Source of the DNA: Paracyclopina nana
Taxonomy: Eukaryota; Arthropoda; Copepoda; Cyclopoida; Cyclopettidae
Assembly: GCA_019096065.1 (NCBI GenBank)
Contig: JAGUCH010000003.1
Span: 7,812,001-7,876,000 of the forward strand
Reading direction: 5' to 3'
DNA: 64,000 nucleotides
Part shown: one piece after another, positions 25,794 to 37,300 of the stretch
Layout of the letters: the number at the start of each line of letters is the position of its first letter
Position numbering within the stretch: position 1 is the stretch's first letter
Made by a program: the position numbers and the translations under genes
Notes under the pieces: model-generated
The model's database searches: none
What the model was told of the DNA's origin: nothing
What the model saw: the letters and a program-made list of their open reading frames with translations, nothing else

Positions 25794-28700
25794 ATGAAGT
25801 GTTCACCGCTCGTGCACCTCAGCCTCGTCCTCTTCCTCGCTCAAGCCTCCAAAGCCATCCAAGAATGGACAGAGCAGCCTCGCTACCAAGAAGTGAATCC
25901 TCATGGCAGCGTGGTGATGCCTTGCCTGATTTCCAACAAGAAAGGCGAGTGCCGATGGGAGAAAGACGGTGACCCCGTTGGCATGTACCCCACCAAATAC
26001 GAATGGGCTGGAAGTCCTGAGGACGGAGACTGCTCCATTCGCATCCTCGATGCCAGCCTCGAATTCGACGACGGAGTCTGGCAGTGCCAAGTGACTCCCA
26101 CTAGTTTTCTCTTCAAAGATTCGCTCATTTCCGAAGGGGCCGAATTGGTTGTACGAGGTAAGGGACTGGGTTTTTTTGGCACTTGTGCCACTGCGAGATA
26201 TCTCATCATCAACGGTATCATCATGATGATGATGAAGATATGATGAGAGAGAAGAAATTAGTCATGGCAGAAGTGAGCAACATGTTGAGGGCCCCCAAGC
26301 TAGCCATCTTTATCATGGCCAGCATGGGTCCATACTTTGGACTGCTGCTGCCTTCTCCACCAGAGTGTGGAGAATTTTAATGGAGGACACATTGGAATCC
26401 AATAAGCTTTTACTGAAGCACTTGAGTGAGAGGTTTTTACGCTCCTCTTTTCAACAGCTTTTTTTTCACTCCCATTCATCTCTGTCCTTGGGTTTACTCA
26501 TGGTCAATATCGGTCGGTGTATAGGCCTTAAAATCCTGCTGCTTTCTATTTCCAGAGAAGCCCAACAAGATTGTGATTCAAAGGGTGGGTGATAACGCTG
26601 ACAACATCATCGCATCAGCAGGCGAGGACCTTGAAATGGAGTGCATTGCCACTGGTGGCAACCCTCCGCCCACTCTGAGGTGGTTTGCCGATGACCAAGA
26701 AATCAGAACTGGCCATACCCAGGAGAATTCCAGGCCAGGCAACAATATAAGAACATGGACCTCCATTTCGAGGCTGGTGTTGCCAGTCTCCAAGGCTGAT
26801 GATGGAGCCACCATTCGCTGTGCAGCGGAGCACCCAGCTCTGCAGGAGACCCTGTCAGCACGCAAATTCCTCACCATTCACTGTAAGCATCCATTAATGC
26901 CACTTTTTCAAAAGGCCCATCGCCCTACAAATGAGCTGGCTTTTTTTAGATCCACCATATGTCGTCACTGAATCCACGTCTTTGTCAAACCTCGAGGAAG
27001 AAAAGGATTCTGTGACAATGAGGTGCATGTCAGAGAGCAACCCTCCAGCCAAAGTGTGGTGGGAGAAGGAAGGTGTCAATGGGATCTTCAGTCCAGATAG
27101 AGAAATCACCATCAGTCCTGTGACAAGGAACACTGCTGGCACCTACAAGTGCATAGCTCAAAATGCCCTGGGCATGAGTGAGCCTGCCTTTGTGGAACTT
27201 AATGTCAAATGTAAGTTGAATTGCAACATAATCATCAACTCTGTTAAACATTTCTTTTTGTTCATGCAGACTCTCCCTCGATTGTCAGTGTGGGCCCATC
27301 AAAATACATCTCAGCTAATGTGCTCAACACAACAACGCTGACATGTATAGCTGAAGGCAACCCACCGCCACGCTATCAGTGGCTTCAGAAGTTGCCCACC
27401 CATGAAGTGCTCGTTCGAGGCTACAGCCAACACTTACACATTGAGAATGTGACCTATGACCACCAGGGTGAATTTGTGTGCAAGGCCGTTAACATGATCA
27501 ATGGAGAGCAGCGGTCAGTGCAGTCTGACCCAATCTCTGTGGAGGTCACTGGTGCTCCACAAGTCACCCACTTTGGTGCCATCAAGGAGATCATGGTGGG
27601 CAATGGCGAGGATGCAGTATTGGAAGTACGCTTTTGTGCCGATCCATTGCCAGAGCAATTGTGGCATCTTGGCCCCTCTGGTGACAACATGATCCTTGCA
27701 GCTGGATCAAGGCACAAGCGATTTATTGTAGAGACAGTTCGAAAGCTGAAGGAAGATTGCTACATTTCCACGCTGCGCATTCTGGAGTCTCACCCGAGTG
27801 ACAGTTTCACCTATGAGCTTCGTCTGTCCAACTCGCATGGTACAGATATGCATGCCATTCGTCTGGTTATCAGAGGTAAGACCGCATTGTTCGTTGTGCC
27901 CATTGCATGGCTTTGACACTTATTTTCTCCTCCAGAACACTTGTCGCCTGAAGTGCTGATCGCCATAGCTGTGGTTGTTGGCTGTGTCCTCACAATTCTG
28001 ATTTTGACACTGTTCATCCTGTACGCAGTCAGGGCTGAGAAATGCTGCTGCCGCCTCGATTCCTCGTCAAAACACAAGCCTTCAGATGTAGAAAGGTACG
28101 TACACTAATAGTGCCTCTCATGAAGGTCATGGCTGAGCTAATGTTTGCCTCTTATTCCAGTGACAAGACTGATGTAGAGTCAACTCACAGCAGCAATTTG
28201 AGTGCCCACAGGGACAAACTGCACCATGTAATCATACCTCCAGATGCTCTCTACGGAACTGTGGAGAAGAATAGTGGGAGGATGCAGCAGCATCACCACA
28301 ACCACCACACCAAGTTTTCATATGTTGATTCGGCCGACTTCAACGACTCCAAGGTGAGAATAGCTGCTGCTGCCCATCAAGAGCATCAGATGAACTTGAT
28401 GAACAATGGCATTCAGCATCGACACTGCCATACTTTGGTGCTGGGGAAAGGGGGAGCCAATTCGCGGGCTGTGGGCCCTCCGTATTTGCATCACACATTC
28501 TCGCGAAGGCAGCACCAGCTGCAGCAGCATTACTAACTCGACTACTACTCTAGTTGTCTAGTCAAAAACGAGGCAAATAGGTATAATACACACATTTGGT
28601 GGGTTGTTGCATGTCCTCCTCGTAATTGCACATCTCATATCCACACATAGGGCTCCTAGCTACTACAAAGGCACCCCTAGACTACTAGCTGCATGTTGTG

Positions 28701-29567
28701 GGTAGTAGCATAGTTGCATGATTGTCGTGGCATTTATTTATATCGCAACCGCACAGTGGCTTTAGCAGGGGTCTGACGGAATCTACATGATAGGCTCAGG
28801 TTTCTAATCTCATACTTAATGTATGCTACATGCTCTAGTACTGCTACATATGGATGGGATTGAGTTACTGCTACAACGTCTGCTCAGGCCACATTATTCT
28901 TCTTTTTGTTCACCACAAGGACATACTATTTATGTTCCTCGTTATAATTAGGGGCTCCGCCACAATATTATTTGAGAAGCCTGGAAGTTTTGCATGAATC
29001 CAATCTCCTCCCCAAAGATACTTCTATAGACCAACTTAAAGCCCAGATGTTTTTGCTCTGAAGAAGAAAGTCAGGAAATCCCATTAAAATGCCCTTCTCC
29101 TGGCACAGGAGAATGTTTGTACTAGGCTGGGAGATGAGATTCAAGGCTAGTTGTGGAAGGCACTGATTCTATCCTTCTTTTTGCTTGTTTGTTTGCTTTG
29201 CTAGCTTGCTTGCTTGCCCAATGCATTTCCATCCTGTATACTTACACATCTCGTACACCACCACATCCACCTCTCCATCTATTGGAATTTGTTTGTGTTT
29301 CAACTTTTGCTTGCTATATTTTTCCAGGAGAGCCTCAAGCCAGATCTATTGATTTCCAATCTGAACCGAACCAACAGTTCAAGTGAGGATATTCAGCACC
29401 GAGTTTCATACAACGACTTGTGCTTTCCCAAGATCAGCAATTATGGATCGATGAAGAAGAAAAAACATTGCAGTGTCGGTGTCGAGTGCAAACTGGGCCC
29501 TTCTTCAGCCTCACCGAAGCCACAGCATCATCAGCAGCAGCAGTCTGCATTATACAGCTATAACTGA
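25794..29567 (+). CDS. Five-Ig-domain transmembrane adhesion protein (kirre/nephrin-like)
   Basis: Single-pass cell-surface adhesion or recognition molecule. Exons 25794-26157, 26556-26882, 26950-27210, 27270-27875, 27936-28095, 28161-28353, 29328-29567 join in phase to 716 residues. The start ATG (ACCATGA) heads a signal peptide (MKCSPLVHLSLVLFLAQASKA). Ig1 (exon 1) has C...CRWEKDG...GVWQCQV, resembling the first domain of the IRRE/kirre group. Exons 2 and 3 each hold one Ig domain; exon 4 holds Ig4 and Ig5. Ig5 keeps its first Cys but has Leu where the second is expected (TYELRLSN). Exon 5 encodes the TM span followed by EKCCCR, possible palmitoylation sites. The tail is His/Gln-rich. Family placement is to the Ig superfamily with kirre/nephrin-like features; a different five-Ig arthropod family is possible. 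Confidence 0.88.
28161..28536 (+). CDS. Alternative C-terminal exon of the Ig protein (read-through of the exon 6 donor)
   Basis: If the GTGAGA donor at 28354 is not used, the frame continues 60 codons to TAA at 28534-28536. It encodes a His/Gln-rich tail ending QQHY, similar in style to the preceding exon and unlike an intron. The full isoform would be 697 residues instead of 716. No canonical AATAAA is seen soon after this stop, so either a variant signal or intron retention would be needed. Both tails look protein-coding. Confidence 0.6.
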
Positions 29568-29608
29568 GACAAATTGCCAAAGCTTTTAAAAAATGCTACT
29601 AGTCAGAA

Positions 29609-29614
29609 AATAAA
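29609..29614 (+). terminator. Poly(A) signal of the Ig adhesion gene (long isoform)
   Basis: AATAAA lies 42 bp past the stop codon at 29567. Confidence 0.7.
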
Positions 29615-32600
29615 TTATAAGAGGTACTTACCATATGTACGTACTACTGAGCAGCAATGTTTATTTACTTGAGTGGAAATAATTGAGAAAAAAAACCCTT
29701 CAACTCTCTCAGTCGCCAGCGCAGTTGGTTTTCTCCCTCGCCTGCAGAATACTAATGAAGGCTGACGATTTGAAACCCTCTGTTGCAAAAGTCCCTTAAA
29801 TTCAATAAGTCCACACTTGAGACTTTTTCACACTCAGAATGGAGCTTAATGAACCGTTTCGAATTAGCCAGTAAAAGTGGCAATTTCAAACATCCACAAA
29901 ACTGAATGTATTTAATTTTGTACGCATGCCGACGTAATTACCAAATGGCGGTCTTTTGCATTACAAAGCAGCTGTATGCTAGTGAATATGTGCTAAAAAA
30001 GTCATGAGCTGGCTCTATGGCCAAGTTTTGCCTATAGCCTGTGAATTTGTGTAGCACTTTGTGTATTCTTTGCATAATTTGATGTCATGACTTTATTTCA
30101 TGATGACATGGGTCATGAGGCAGGGCACAAAAAAGAGCATGGGATCTCCATGTTCTGGCACTGTGGGAACACCACTCATCTCACTATTTATTTGAAGGTT
30201 AATCCGAGAGATTTTCTACGTATGTGGCTGGTACATGTAGCAGAATTGCATCCCTTTTTTAAACTTATGGCTGACATTTCGCAGCTTAGTTTTAACACTG
30301 TTCTGGATTAGGCTTATGCAGAGGGAAACTTTTGAGCATAGGCCATCATGCACTGAAACCAATGCACCAAATGATGATGGGAGATTCAATAGCAAAAATT
30401 GTAATTCAATTCAAGAATTGCATGCAAGGAACTTTTTTCCTTTCAGTTGGCACACAGTAGTAATTTTCCACCTCTCTCTTTGATGACAGAAATACTTTTT
30501 TGTGCTGCCAGTGCAAGATATGTCAGTTTGGTTTAAGAGTCACCATTTGGTCTTGATGATGATGAAATCGTTTTGAGTTTCAAAATACTCAATCATGTGT
30601 CTCAAATGAGAATTCCACAGCTAGCTGCATTTGGACAAAACAATCACTTAACAGGGCTCTAATGAGCCCCTCTATTTTGGGCAAAAGGTCATTATTTCAT
30701 CCATGCTTGTCCCCCCACAGTGGTCTGGTGGTGTTAAAAAGTGGGCAAGTAACATCTCCAGTCATGAAAACTTGATGATGGCCCTCTTAGAATGGCACAA
30801 TTTACATTGTCAACCACTAGAGGGCTCTAGAACTCCATTTAGGTTTTATGGCCCCCAATTCTGCATACAAATGGCGCATTTGCACCAACAACCTAAGAAA
30901 AGCACGATTTTGGACGAAGAAAAAGTTTACAAATTAATCATGCTACAAATGCAGAGGAACTTTTTAGCCTCCCCATAAAGTGGCTCTCTTTCAATTTCCA
31001 TAGAAACATAGAAGAAGAAAGCAAGTAAGTTTTTTGCTGCTCGTGCTAGATATTCTCAAACATTGGCAGCTTTGCAGCAGTAGTGTAGTATATTAAAGGC
31101 GCCACTAAAGAAGGTTACACTCTCGTTCAATCAATGTTTCAAGTCAAGGCCTAGTCATCGGTTTTTCAGGCTTCTGCTCTAATAAAATTCACCCTCATCA
31201 ATCGTTGTAAGTAGGGAAGAGGGAAGTGAAAAAGTACACTTTTCAGCAGCTAGCAATAAAGAAGCAAACTTTTTTTGGCAGCAGTAAATACTGCACTGCT
31301 GTCAGAAGCAATCTTATTAGGACAACAAAGATTTCATTGTTGGGCCCTTTTTTAAAAGCATAATAGGTACAACAAGGGCCATGGGGTATAACATATGGAG
31401 TGCAGCATGCAAAGTGTGTATGCCCACGTGGAAAAATGAAGGATTATTGTGCTCGCAGAATTTTATTCATTGCAGCATGCGTAGCAGAAGACCAGAATAA
31501 ATGTAGATTGGCAGCTAGTTTTTCCTGCCAGGAAAATTCTCCACAAAAATAAAAATGAGGGGTCTTTTCCAATACACTCTGCGCGAGTGAAAGAGAGTCC
31601 AGATGTAATCAAATTCGCTGATTACACAACATGGCATAGTGTATGTATCAAAAACCCTTGCTCATATCCTCTTGAGTGAATTACTTGGCACACAGGGTGG
31701 TTAAATCGCATCTTCAAGGTTGCGTTATGCAAATGTAGCATATCTTTGCATATGGGAAAAAAGCACATCTTTTCAATTCGAGCTTGGGGAAATGAATACA
31801 TGTGTAGTTCTTATGAGCAAATCGAGCAAATACGAATTTACTTAATTGCATTTCCAATATCTGCTCAGCATTGCCATTTATCTCCTTTATCTAAGATAAC
31901 GAAAAAAGAGTTTCGCGTAGCAGTATTTTTGCAAAGTGCCCCCATCCATTTATCTGCCAATAGTAGTGGCACACACTTTGGGGTCACCCAGTGATGACAT
32001 CAGCGTGTGTATATCCGAGCAGCTGACTGGCGTTGGTGTGACATTTGCGCAATTTTCGGGCAAAATTGATTTATCGCGGCCGACAAGTCAGAGCGGAGAA
32101 GTCGATTGGAGCTACAATCCTTCTCATTCATGAGAACCTTTTTGCCAAATGGAAAAACGGCGCTTTTTCTCCCAAAGAGAAAAATGGTAGCCCATATATT
32201 TGCCAACATTTGTCCCTAACTCGATTTTCTTATAAACCCTCTACGCCATTTCCGACTGGCTCATTTGGGTAAAACAACCTTACAGCGCGCGAGCCACTTA
32301 GCTGAGCAATTTATCAAGGCCAGCTAAAGCAAAAATGTCTGCACAAAGTTTAAATCAAAGGATTACTCTTATCCATTACACTCATAGCAGAAATAGCCCG
32401 ACCTTGATGATATATGCTCCAATCTTGGTGTATATGCATTGTAAACTCAGTATGGATAATGCAGAAGCTTTGGCTGTAGTACTAACAATGTTGCATATTG
32501 TCTTTCTACCGAGCCAATTTGGCAACTAAAAATAATAATGTTGCTTTGAGTAATTGTTCGCCTGATCTAATTGACACGTCAATTCATACACAGCACAGAA

Positions 32601-34199
32601 TGAGCTGTTGCCAAAAAGTGTTTAATTAAGGTCGTCTCCTAGCCCAAATAATCAATACGCTAACGTTAGCGAAAGAAAAAAAAACAGCAACCTAGTATCG
32701 ATTGCTTTCATAATATTCATCAGGTCATTTGTCAATGTCACCTTGGGCCCCTAGCTGCCATGTGTATTACAAAAAAAAGAGATTTTTTTTTGGAAATAAT
32801 CATGAGCATATTTGATGGTATGATAACTGCACTTCTCACCAAATAGCCAGCCTCGTCTCGAGCTCCAAGAGCTGTTTTAGGGCGAAATCTTTGATCTCTC
32901 TTGCATATCAAATTAGTCTAGTTTTATCTTGGGCTGACGATACTACTACTATTCTCCTCAGCCACAAGGTGGCTCGAAACAAGGTTATCAATAATGTTAG
33001 AACTAGGCCATAATTGCCTGAATTGCAAATACATTGATTGTCCTAATTAAGGAGATAGCCACTTAGCTGAGCAATAAAAATTCATGAAAACTCTCTTTAA
33101 GACAGGCATGAATCTGTAATGAAATCATGTGGCAGTAAACTTTTAGTTGATTGGCATTTTCTTATGAGCAAACTTTGGTTTTCAGCTGCCTTGCAATATA
33201 ATATGAACTCCGTCAGAGCTAAAAACAAGGGGAACTAAAAAAAAAGTTTTCCTAGAGAGAGCGAGATCCCATTTTAGTTTTTACCCTCTCCTTTTTGTCA
33301 TAATAGAATTTATCCACCTTTCCCTGGAGGCACGAGCTCTAAAACTAGCTGGCACTTCAAAAAGAAGAAAGGAAAACTTTGAGGCTTTTTATTGAAAAAA
33401 GGGGAGTATTAAGCTAAACAAGAATAATGAGCGCGACCACATATGGAGAGTGCTTTAATCCTTGTGGGAATTTGTGGCCAAAATAACATGTTATTTTTTA
33501 GCTTGCATCAGTCTCATCAAGGATTGACAATAGTAGTGCACCCATCCATATGTGATGATGATCGATTATTATTACTTCCCCACATTTCTTCCATATTACT
33601 TGGCAAAAGCAAAGAATAGCTAACGATCTAGTTAACAAAAGGGTTCATTAGCTATGCTCTGGTCTGCGCGCCTCTTGTTCGCGGAAAAAACAACCTTTTG
33701 TGTCACCTTTTTCAGTGAAAGCCATCAGTTACCAAAAAAAGGCAAACTTCCAAGTACTTCAGCTGGGGCTAATTGCCCCTAAGCAAACACTTGTCAGTTT
33801 TCTGCAACTACAACGCAAACATTGGACAAATAATTGCTTTCAATAATGCACGAGCACAATTTTGCCCGATGGCTTTTTTGGCAGCTAAATGTCATAATGA
33901 AAAATGTTGTGAAAGTGAAAAGATCAAAAAGAAGCAAAATTCGGCGCGATTCGTCACGCCGGATATTTCCTTTTGGCCATGAATGGCTCAATCACAGCTA
34001 CGAAGTTGGCTCATCTGCCCACTATAGTATATACACATTATTATTTTCCTCTGTAAGAAGATGAAAATGTTATTTTTCTGTGGCTGCTTTTGGCCACACA
34101 CACTTCATTAATCAAATCTCACTTCCGCGATGATCAACCCACGAATCATTCGTCTACTTTGACCTGAAAAACTTTCTTTCCCATTTTTATCATTGACCA
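29615..34199. other. Gene-poor region with weak coding-like islands
   Basis: No complete gene is visible. Two plus-strand open stretches preceded by acceptors end in stops and are in phase 0: 30721-30978 (good pyrimidine-rich acceptor) and 31924-32133 (poor acceptor; includes AHTLGSPSDDISVC). Either could be an extra terminal exon of the Ig gene or chance. A CTCF-type 12-mer lies at 30814-30825, inside the first. Confidence 0.3.
30814..30825 (+). promoter_or_regulatory. CTCF-type motif CCACTAGAGGGC (forward)
   Basis: Exact match to the animal CTCF core consensus CCASYAGRKGGC. A second exact match in the opposite orientation is at 57494-57505. By base counts an exact match is expected about once per 8 such windows, so one could be chance. 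Confidence 0.35.
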
Positions 34200-34200
34200 G

Positions 34201-34383
34201 CTCCACCACGAAAACCAGGAAAAGAATCGCATTGACCACCCAGAATTTTTTGGAGAAAACGACGCCGAAACCACACTGGGACCCAACCTCAAATCTCTGT
34301 TCAAGCAAAGTGAGGCTCTTTGGCTGGATCAGCCCAGTGTGCCACTGAAGGGGGTTGAAAGCGTTGAAAATTCCTCAAATTGA
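34201..34383 (+). CDS. Orphan terminal exon, candidate third tail of the Ig protein
   Basis: A strong acceptor (pyrimidine-rich tract ending TTGACCAG at 34200) is followed by 60 codons and TGA at 34381-34383. The translation begins LHHENQEKNRIDHPEFF and includes LKSLFKQSEALWLDQP; composition and codon use look coding. It starts in phase 0, the same phase in which Ig-gene exon 6 ends (28353), so it could give a 697-residue isoform with a different tail. It could instead belong to an unrelated gene whose other exons I cannot see. No AATAAA is close downstream (first at about 35036). Confidence 0.45.
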   Translation, partial: LHHENQEKNRIDHPEFFGENDAETTLGPNLKSLFKQSEALWLDQPSVPLKGVESVENSSN

Positions 34384-34399
34384 CTTGTTCTCAATCTCG

Positions 34400-37300
34400 T
34401 GGCTAACACAAAGCGTCATAATTCACCCGGTTCGACATTTATGCCCTTGTTATTTGCGTAAATGGAGAATGACCACCATCGCAGCTGAATTAAGGTTTCC
34501 TAGCTGCCAGCCAGCTGCAATGGAAATACGATCGCGAGTGCCTCTTTATGTGGGACTTTTGCATATAAAACTGTCAGGATGAACCAAGTTTCAGTGGCTC
34601 ACTATACTGGCCATGTACCACTATAGCTTTCCACCTCATGAATTTTCACTCAAAACTTTGAAATTATGGAGCTGACTGAGGATTGAGGAGGGGTTGCTGC
34701 AAAAGTTACGACTGTCGCAGTTTCAGCACTAAGAAATGCTTACTTAAGTTTAGGCCTGAAATACTAGTAGAGTATGTACATCAAAGAAGGATGGTTGTGG
34801 CAGAAGCAGGCTGGAAGGACCTTGAAGACTTTTTTCTGCTTCTGGGGATGTTGCGGTATGTGCATTTAATGGGAAGATGTTAACAGGATTTTCTTCTGTT
34901 GCTGAAAAGGAGGCCTTGATTTACAGCCCTTGGATGTGTGGGAAAGCTCGGAGGAGCAGAGACCATTTTCAAGCCTCTTAGAGCCTCCATTAGAAGTCAT
35001 AGAGCGCCCACAAAAACCTGTCAAAATGGCATGGCAATAAAGCAATTGACAAGTTGCACTCGGCATAAACTTCACAAGATTCTCTCACCAAACTTTCATT
35101 GTAATGGCGCAGGCGTTACTAATTCAAACATATAGCATTATGCATGTGTAAAAATGAAGCGTTAATGATTTATGGACCAATTTCCTCAGGTCAATCGAAC
35201 ATTTCTTTTCTTTCTACCTATGCTACAAAACCGCTATTTTATGAGACTGGTCTGTGTGTATTCTAGGTTTTAAAACTGTCTCAGACAGAAATTATTAGTA
35301 GGGTGATAAAAGTGGAGGAATGTCTGCAAAGTCCGACTTTTTGAGCTTCATAAACAACGCTGAAATTTCTCAATTTTTAAAAAAGCTTTATGCCAGTTTG
35401 ACGTTTTGTGTTGGAAGCCGATTCATCACAAATCCCACGGTTTTTTCAGGATATCCCAAATTAGCAGCTGTTGAATGAAGGGTAACATTTTTCTTAATTT
35501 TAATGATGTCAAGAACTAATTTTAGCTTCACGAATTGGAGCACGTAGCCCAGTGGTGGTGAAACAAGGGGGAGTTTTGGAACCAATTAGTCAAGAAAAAA
35601 TTATATGGTCTCTCCAATTGCTACTAGCTTCTCAAAAATATAGGGTTTTTTCGAGTCTGGGTCGTTTTATGATCTAGAGGAGGAGGAATATTTACATTTG
35701 AGAGCCATCGTCGGTTTTTTTGCAACGGCTCCAGGTTAATTGTTCCAGCTCCACCCTGAAGGCATCATCATCTAATTTCAGGCTAAATAAGTTATTAAAG
35801 TGATGCTTTTAACTACATGAGCTCGTAACAAAATTTTCTAATCATGATTCCTCGATTAAGATGGAGTGAAATTTCGAAACGCCTTGGCTTACTTAGGGCC
35901 AAATTAGCCCATTATTATTGGGTATGTGGAACATCTGCTGGAAAGGCTAAATTATCTGTTTATCTGAAAAATGGGGGCCACAACGAAAGCTCTTAAAAAA
36001 AGATTCGTCTCAAATGCTTTGAAACTGAGAGTCGACCAATTGTCATCATTGTGGCCCTAAAAGAGACATCACAGAACTCCAGTTGACAAATGTTACCAAT
36101 GTCTTATTTTGAAACTCTAATTGAGCTTTGGGTGAATTTTTTGTTGTTGGTAGGGTATTGAATCCATTTTTCCTTTCACTATAGTTGACAAATGGTGAGA
36201 GCTGACAGACAGTTATTTGTAGTGCTCGAGGTTAAGAAAATTGTGCTGTGTGGCCCTCGTACAACTCAAGCTGGCTGAAAATTGAGGCAAAATGCTATTA
36301 ACGTCTCAATTAATCCCAACCTAATATTTCATCCCAATTTTTGGACCTACCAAGGAAGTTGGAAAGATAAATCACAAAGGAGAAGACTTCCACTGCTATA
36401 TTTTATAGTTGGCTATTTTGACCACAAAATGCTAAACAAAACGTTATCTTTTGGTGGTATCACCAAACGTTTCCTTTCAACATTTTTGCTCGCCGATACT
36501 TAGGTCATCAAAATAGCAGCAGGCAAAGAAACAAGCATCCTCCATTCTGAGCAAAAATAAGCTATGCTTGGAAAACCTCAATTTGAACAAGAATTTTGAT
36601 GATGTCACCAAAAACAACAAACCACCATAACTGGTATGTGAACAAAGTTGCAAAATAATGTTTATTGTTGAGATTTACTACTTGGCTGACACATGGGCCC
36701 CACAAATGAGGTCTCACAATAAAGGCTAATATGACTTTGATTTATCAACAAGTGACAAACATTAATTACAAATGACAAAAACGAAGAAGGAACTAATCAC
36801 ACGGAAAGGGAATGAAAATTACATTAATGACAACCAAGATAGCAGCAATGTAGTAGGAAGAGTCAAGGACAACAACAAAGATTATAACAACATTATTTGC
36901 CATACAATAACCACTACCATCTATATTTATAGTCACACAGCTCACGAGACAGAGGAAGGCCGAAAAGCTAGCACGGTACTAAATGTTTTTGTGCGGTTCA
37001 AAGTGGCTTTTTAGAGAGAGACATCTGTTGTTGGAAGTATGTCTATCTCATGGATTTGGTCACTCAGGATTTTATTGCGATCTTACATGCAGATAAAGTC
37101 AAGAAGCAACTTGGAGCTTTTTGGTGGGGAACAGCAACATCACTTTAACGGGGGATTATCTCCATAAACAGCATTCCTCCTTGGCTGTAATACTCTCCTA
37201 AATGTGGCAAAAGTGCTCGACCTTGCTAGCAGCATTATTGGCTAATCATTCAGCTACCACAGCAACAAAAATGGACCTTTTCAATGCCTACAACAAATGA

